Below are positions 61,334 through 64,000 of a stretch of DNA of 64,000 nucleotides, piece after piece. The notes beneath the pieces are model-generated. The model had not been told where the DNA came from. It saw only the letters and a list, made by a program, of their open reading frames with translations, and ran no database searches. The stretch is from Gammaproteobacteria bacterium (GTDB lineage: Bacteria; Pseudomonadota; Gammaproteobacteria; Acidiferrobacterales; Sulfurifustaceae): NCBI GenBank assembly GCA_016199745.1, contig JACQFZ010000014.1:62001-126000 (forward strand), given 5' to 3'. The position numbers were made by a program, and so were the translations under genes. Position 1 is the stretch's first letter. Each line of letters opens with the position of its first letter.

Positions 61334-62184
61334 CCATTGAGGAAGTAATACATGAGAGCGTGGTAGCTCTCTTCTCAAATGAAATTCTTCGGCGAACCCT
61401 TGTGTTAAAGGGCGGATCGGCATTATTTTTGACCCAGAACATAAATACGCGATTATCAACCGACATCGATTTTTCAGTTAGCTCTGAAATAGAAAACCCC
61501 GATCAATATTTCGCCTATATAGGAAACGCATTAAGTGAGCACTTTTCGACGTTGGGTTTTGAAGTATTCGACACCGTATTCAGAAAGAAACCGAAAGAAC
61601 GGATGGAGTCTAAACCTAAATTTTGGGCGGGCTGGTGTTTCGAATTCAAATTGATAAGCGCTAAGTTAAGTTCACGAGATATCGAATTCAAGCAGCGAGC
61701 CGCGTTGATTCCCGACGGCGCAGCCGCAAGCAGAATAGAAATTGAAATTAGCGAATACGAATATTGTGATAGCACCGAGAAAGTAGAGTTAGATGGTTCG
61801 GTGGTAACGTGCTACTCAACGGCACTATTGGTTCTTGAAAAACTACGGGCCATCTGTCAGCAACACCCTCTCTATCCGCATGGGAAGCTAAAAAATCGGG
61901 CGCGTGACTATTTTGATATTTACCAGCTGGTAAAAAAGTATCGGTCAACCGAATTATACGCGGAACTGCGGCATCACTTGCCGCAGGTATTTGCGGCCAA
62001 GGATGTTTCACCAGAACTGATAAAAGGGATTTTTGAACCGGAGTTCGTGGAATTTCAGGCTTCGCATTTCGCCTCTGTAGAAGCGGCTGTGAAGAAAGAA
62101 ACAATTGAACCGTTCGGTTTTTATCTCGAGCAGCTACGTCTGTTGGTTTCAGATCTAGGCTATCTCCAAGAAAGATCGGCCTAG
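61330..62184 (+). CDS. abiEii: AbiEii/AbiGii family nucleotidyltransferase toxin
   Basis: A protein of 284 residues of the AbiEii toxin family, which halts growth and aborts phage infection. Motif I is 'LVLKGGSALFL' followed by 'RLSTDIDFSV' with the catalytic D-x-D. The conserved Lys and downstream motif are in 'TALLVLEKLRAICQQHP' and 'KNRARDYFDIYQLVKKY' (R-x-x-D-x-x-D). Related toxins such as MenT add nucleotides to tRNA acceptor ends. All core residues are intact, so the toxin should be active. Translation is coupled to abiEi by the ATGA overlap. A palindrome begins at the last base of its stop codon. Confidence 0.9.
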   Translation: MTIEEVIHESVVALFSNEILRRTLVLKGGSALFLTQNINTRLSTDIDFSVSSEIENPDQYFAYIGNALSEHFSTLGFEVFDTVFRKKPKERMESKPKFWAGWCFEFKLISAKLSSRDIEFKQRAALIPDGAAASRIEIEISEYEYCDSTEKVELDGSVVTCYSTALLVLEKLRAICQQHPLYPHGKLKNRARDYFDIYQLVKKYRSTELYAELRHHLPQVFAAKDVSPELIKGIFEPEFVEFQASHFASVEAAVKKETIEPFGFYLEQLRLLVSDLGYLQERSA

Positions 62185-62213
62185 CTAATGTCTGTACGAG
62201 TACAGACATTAGC
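62184..62213. repeat. 14-2-14 perfect palindrome after abiEii
   Basis: Arms 62184-62197 and 62200-62213 with a GA spacer form a perfect inverted repeat. The central CTGTACGAGTACAG differs by one base from the core of the operator at 60353-60382, and the 14-2-14 geometry is the same. No U-run follows, so a plain terminator is less likely than a second AbiEi site or a module boundary. Confidence 0.8.
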
Positions 62214-62362
62214 ACGGATGGAATTCTTCGTCAACCAGCCAGGCTGTGCGGGACTTTTGCGGAGATCAGCTCTGCTCCGCTCTGCAAAACCCTGCAAACT
62301 ACGCAACGGGCGTCTCGGTAAGTGGTTGATATTAAAATTGATCGAATAATGGCCCGAGATTG

Positions 62363-62462
62363 AAAATCCGCGTGTCGGCAGTTCAATTCTGCCCCCGGCC
62401 ACCATTCTTTCAATCAGTTGCAACACTCGCCTTAACTCCAGTAATCCGCTTGCGGGAGTTTT
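62363..62462 (+). repeat. right direct repeat (attR) with tRNA-Phe 3' fragment
   Basis: The partner of 56551-56650 (98 of 100 identical). Here the T stem is the perfect GGCAG/CTGCC and tRNA-like sequence extends slightly further left, through the whole anticodon loop TTGAAAA (anticodon GAA, 62359 on). The D arm and 5' acceptor strand are missing, so this is not a working tRNA gene. Confidence 0.88.
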
Positions 62463-62700
62463 ACCCCCTTACCCGGTCCCTTGCATATCAACTACTGTGA
62501 CGGGGTGGGCCCAAACTACCTCTATTGTCTGCTTAGTTCGTGTATGCGATTTCCATTAGGGCGGGCTTATGTCTACATTAATCAACGCGGAAAAGAATCG
62601 TAAAAATAGGACACACCATCGAATTTTTGATTTCACGGGACCCAACTACTCAATTCCTTGCCCGCAACTGACCTGACTACTACACAACCGGTCTGCCTAC
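62463..62700. other. spacer between the element and the broken defence locus
   Basis: No gene is seen. The stretch between the right repeat and the PLD-like fragment is AT-richer than the backbone and may hold the promoter of that fragment. Confidence 0.4.
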
Positions 62701-62958
62701 ATGCCGCTCTATCTCCAAGATCCCAACGATCCTAAAAGCGCCTATTTGCTCGAAGCCCTGCTTGAAGCGTGCGATGGAGCTATAAGTGGCGGAGGTGCTT
62801 TCGCATTTGCGTCCACACAAGGCGTGAACCTGGTACTCGCGGACAAAGCATTTCGTAAGTTTTCGAAAAATGGCAACTTCGAATTGATTGTTGGAGGGCT
62901 TAGGGTCGGCAGACGAAAAAGACTTCGGCATCGTAAGTCACTTCAGCGTTCAGTTTAA
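62701..62958 (+). pseudogene. 5' fragment of a PLD-like domain gene
   Basis: The first 65 codons look like the start of a phospholipase D-like nuclease or helicase-associated protein: 'MPLYLQDPNDPKSAYLLEAL', 'CDGAISGGGAFAFASTQGVNLVLAD' and 'NGNFELIVGG'. At about 62898 the homologous look ends. The remaining codons are the antisense of the methyltransferase 3' end. The catalytic HKD part is absent. It is therefore a truncated gene joined to a foreign 3' flank by deletion or rearrangement. In restriction-like loci such PLD proteins often accompany adenine methyltransferases, which fits the neighbour. Confidence 0.6.
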
Positions 62959-64000
62959 CGGTGTTCAATTTGTTGTGTGAGATTCGTCCTCCCGAAACAA
63001 CTTCAACGTGTCGAAAGGACCGTTTAGCAAGTTCTACAATATCGGTAATTGTTAGTAGCCTTGGTCTTGCGTTGGAGCCGGGAACAAACGGCGAATATGA
63101 CAATATCAATGAAGTTTCGTGTCGCCGAACTTCCTCGAACAAGCGCTCGAAAGCTTTTGGTGCCTAACTCCGGATGCAAAACGGAGATTGATGTCGGTCT
63201 TGTCGATAAATCCCTCGACTTAGCTGTTTAGTTCCTTTTATTTCCATCGTGGAAACGGCGGGGTTATCTCTAAGGCACAGGGTTTCAAGCACGTGGTAAA
63301 AGCGGCTGTAGTGGTCTCGCGTATAAGGCGGGTCTGCATAAACAACCGACAATTTTCCTTTGTAGCTTCCAAGAACCTCTAGGTAGTCCCCTTGGATGGC
63401 CTGGTGATTTCGCTCGCTTTTCGCTAAAGATTGGTAGCGAGCTAACCAGGCTGAATAGTTATTGAGAACGTCACGGGAACGGTCTCGTTCGATTTTCGAC
63501 ACTAAGTGTCTCTTGGGTTCGCCGTGCTTGGTTCGAGGTCTAATCGGCTGTGCAAACTGTTTCCCAACTGTGTTTACCACATCGCTGGCTGTACTAAGGA
63601 CCGCCGCGAGAAGTGAGTCTCTTTGAGAAAATGGTTTGGTGTGTACTACCTCTAGAATCGCATCAATGTCTGCTGATTGTGCATAAGAGAAATACGCACC
63701 GCCGAAATGCCGCACCACCAAAGCACGGGAACCTTTAACCAAGGACCTCGCTTCCAAACGACGCCTAGTCTCGTTTATCGCCCCTTGTAAATCTTGGTCT
63801 GTGGCCTTGCAGAGGTCTCGCTCGTCCGCCAGAATGCACCCATGTTCGAGTAGGTCACATAGTGGTTCGGGATTTCCAGATAGCGCCTGTTTAATGCAGG
63901 ACAGTTCGTGGGACACGAGGGGTTCAACCGCCCACTGTAGCTGCTTACGGTGTTCGGAGACTCGAATTTCATTTAAAACTTGAGCTACTATTTCTGTTGA
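62900..64000 (-). pseudogene. DNA adenine methyltransferase with in-frame amber codon
   Basis: The frame is open at the right window edge, so the N-terminus is missing. The catalytic motif DPPY is present in 'LSVVYADPPYTRDHYSRFYHVLETLC', and 'LVVRHFGGAYFSYAQSADIDAIL' is the motif I-like part. A TAG at 63164-63166 interrupts the gene. In the same frame the protein goes on as 'APKAFERLFEEVRRHETSLILSYSPF' to 'AEVFFVCRP' and a stop at 62900. The amber probably replaces a Gln (CAG). The enzyme would methylate adenine as part of a restriction or defence system. Unless the amber is suppressed, the product lacks its last 87 residues. Confidence 0.8.

Larger units (their letters stand above)
56551..62462. 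mobile_element. 5.9-kb integrative element with defence cargo
   Basis: The element is bounded by 100-bp direct repeats containing a tRNA-Phe 3' end, the classic target of tyrosine integrases. Order from the left: integrase, excisionase-like gene and small Cys-rich gene (all minus strand), a multi-hairpin region, nucleotidyltransferase-like and DUF262 genes, then the AbiEi-AbiEii operon (plus strand). The abiE part is visibly AT-richer than the backbone, a sign of transfer. No conjugation, relaxase or phage structural gene is present, so it is a small mobilisable or satellite-like island. Confidence 0.85.

Noticed and set aside
62184-62213. Plain rho-independent terminator after abiEii
   Set aside because: The palindrome has no U-run on either side and shares its core and spacing with the upstream operator, so a protein-binding role is more likely.
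61748-62215. 155-codon minus-strand frame opposite abiEii
   Set aside because: It runs through the downstream palindrome and antisense of a well-supported toxin gene; no family pattern.
62363-62462. Complete tRNA-Phe gene at the right repeat
   Set aside because: Anticodon loop, T arm and acceptor 3' strand are fine, but there is no D arm or matching 5' acceptor strand upstream. It is only a fragment.

Overview
The window is about 58 percent GC and tightly packed with genes. The gene set points to a free-living gammaproteobacterium: prfC, the prkA-yeaH-spoVR cluster, a PolB-type DNA polymerase II, Lhr helicase, a BepA-like peptidase, kbl-tdh and a PilT/PilU ATPase. The sequence does not fix the genus. 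Nearly all of positions 1-56300 is ordinary chromosomal backbone. It is sprinkled with short palindromic repeats, both CCCTCCCC-type and GTAG-headed REP-like hairpins, which are diagnostic of this genome.

Layout of the backbone. Positions 1-9700 hold the end of a GGDEF protein, GNAT, DUF3301, prfC, YihY, DAHP synthase, a thioredoxin/TPR protein, an OmpA lipoprotein, an unrecognised protein and a collapsed lon remnant. Positions 10000-15700 hold the stress and stationary-phase kinase cluster prkA-yeaH-spoVR and a response regulator whose promoter looks like that of prkA. Positions 15700-29100 hold a Nudix hydrolase, a giant lhr carrying two in-frame repeat insertions, an M16 peptidase, a PilT/PilU ATPase, TusA, BepA, a SoxYZ-like fusion lacking its carrier cysteine, and ThpR. 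Positions 29200-38700 hold a propeller lipoprotein, acetoacetyl-CoA synthetase, threonine synthase followed directly by the threonine-catabolic pair kbl-tdh, an AI-2E family membrane protein and a flavin-fold protein. Positions 38900-56300 hold an acyltransferase-like/GMC oxidoreductase pair, polB, several exported proteins (DUF1223, propeller, DUF4892-OmpA, cytochrome c, a large Cys-rich protein, phospholipase D), MsrB, a DOMON-like protein coupled to NamZ, and a CBS-pair protein.

Positions 56551-62462 form an integrative element of about 5.9 kb bounded by 100-bp direct repeats (98 identical positions). Each repeat carries the 3' part of a tRNA-Phe(GAA) gene. The element encodes a tyrosine integrase, an overlapping excisionase-like DNA-binding protein and a small Cys-rich protein. 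It also holds a 122-nt multi-hairpin (cloverleaf-like) structure. Its cargo is two modules: a nucleotidyltransferase-fold protein plus a DUF262 (DGQQR) protein, and an AbiEi/AbiEii type IV toxin-antitoxin operon. The AbiE operon is flanked on both sides by 14-2-14 perfect palindromes sharing one core. Right of the element (62700-64000) lies a wrecked defence locus: the 5' end of a PLD-like gene and an adenine methyltransferase interrupted by an in-frame amber codon.

The most promising candidates for new biology are the nucleotidyltransferase/DUF262 pair, the paired palindromes around abiE, and the cloverleaf structure in the element. The two structure-conserving 150-nt repeats inside lhr come next.
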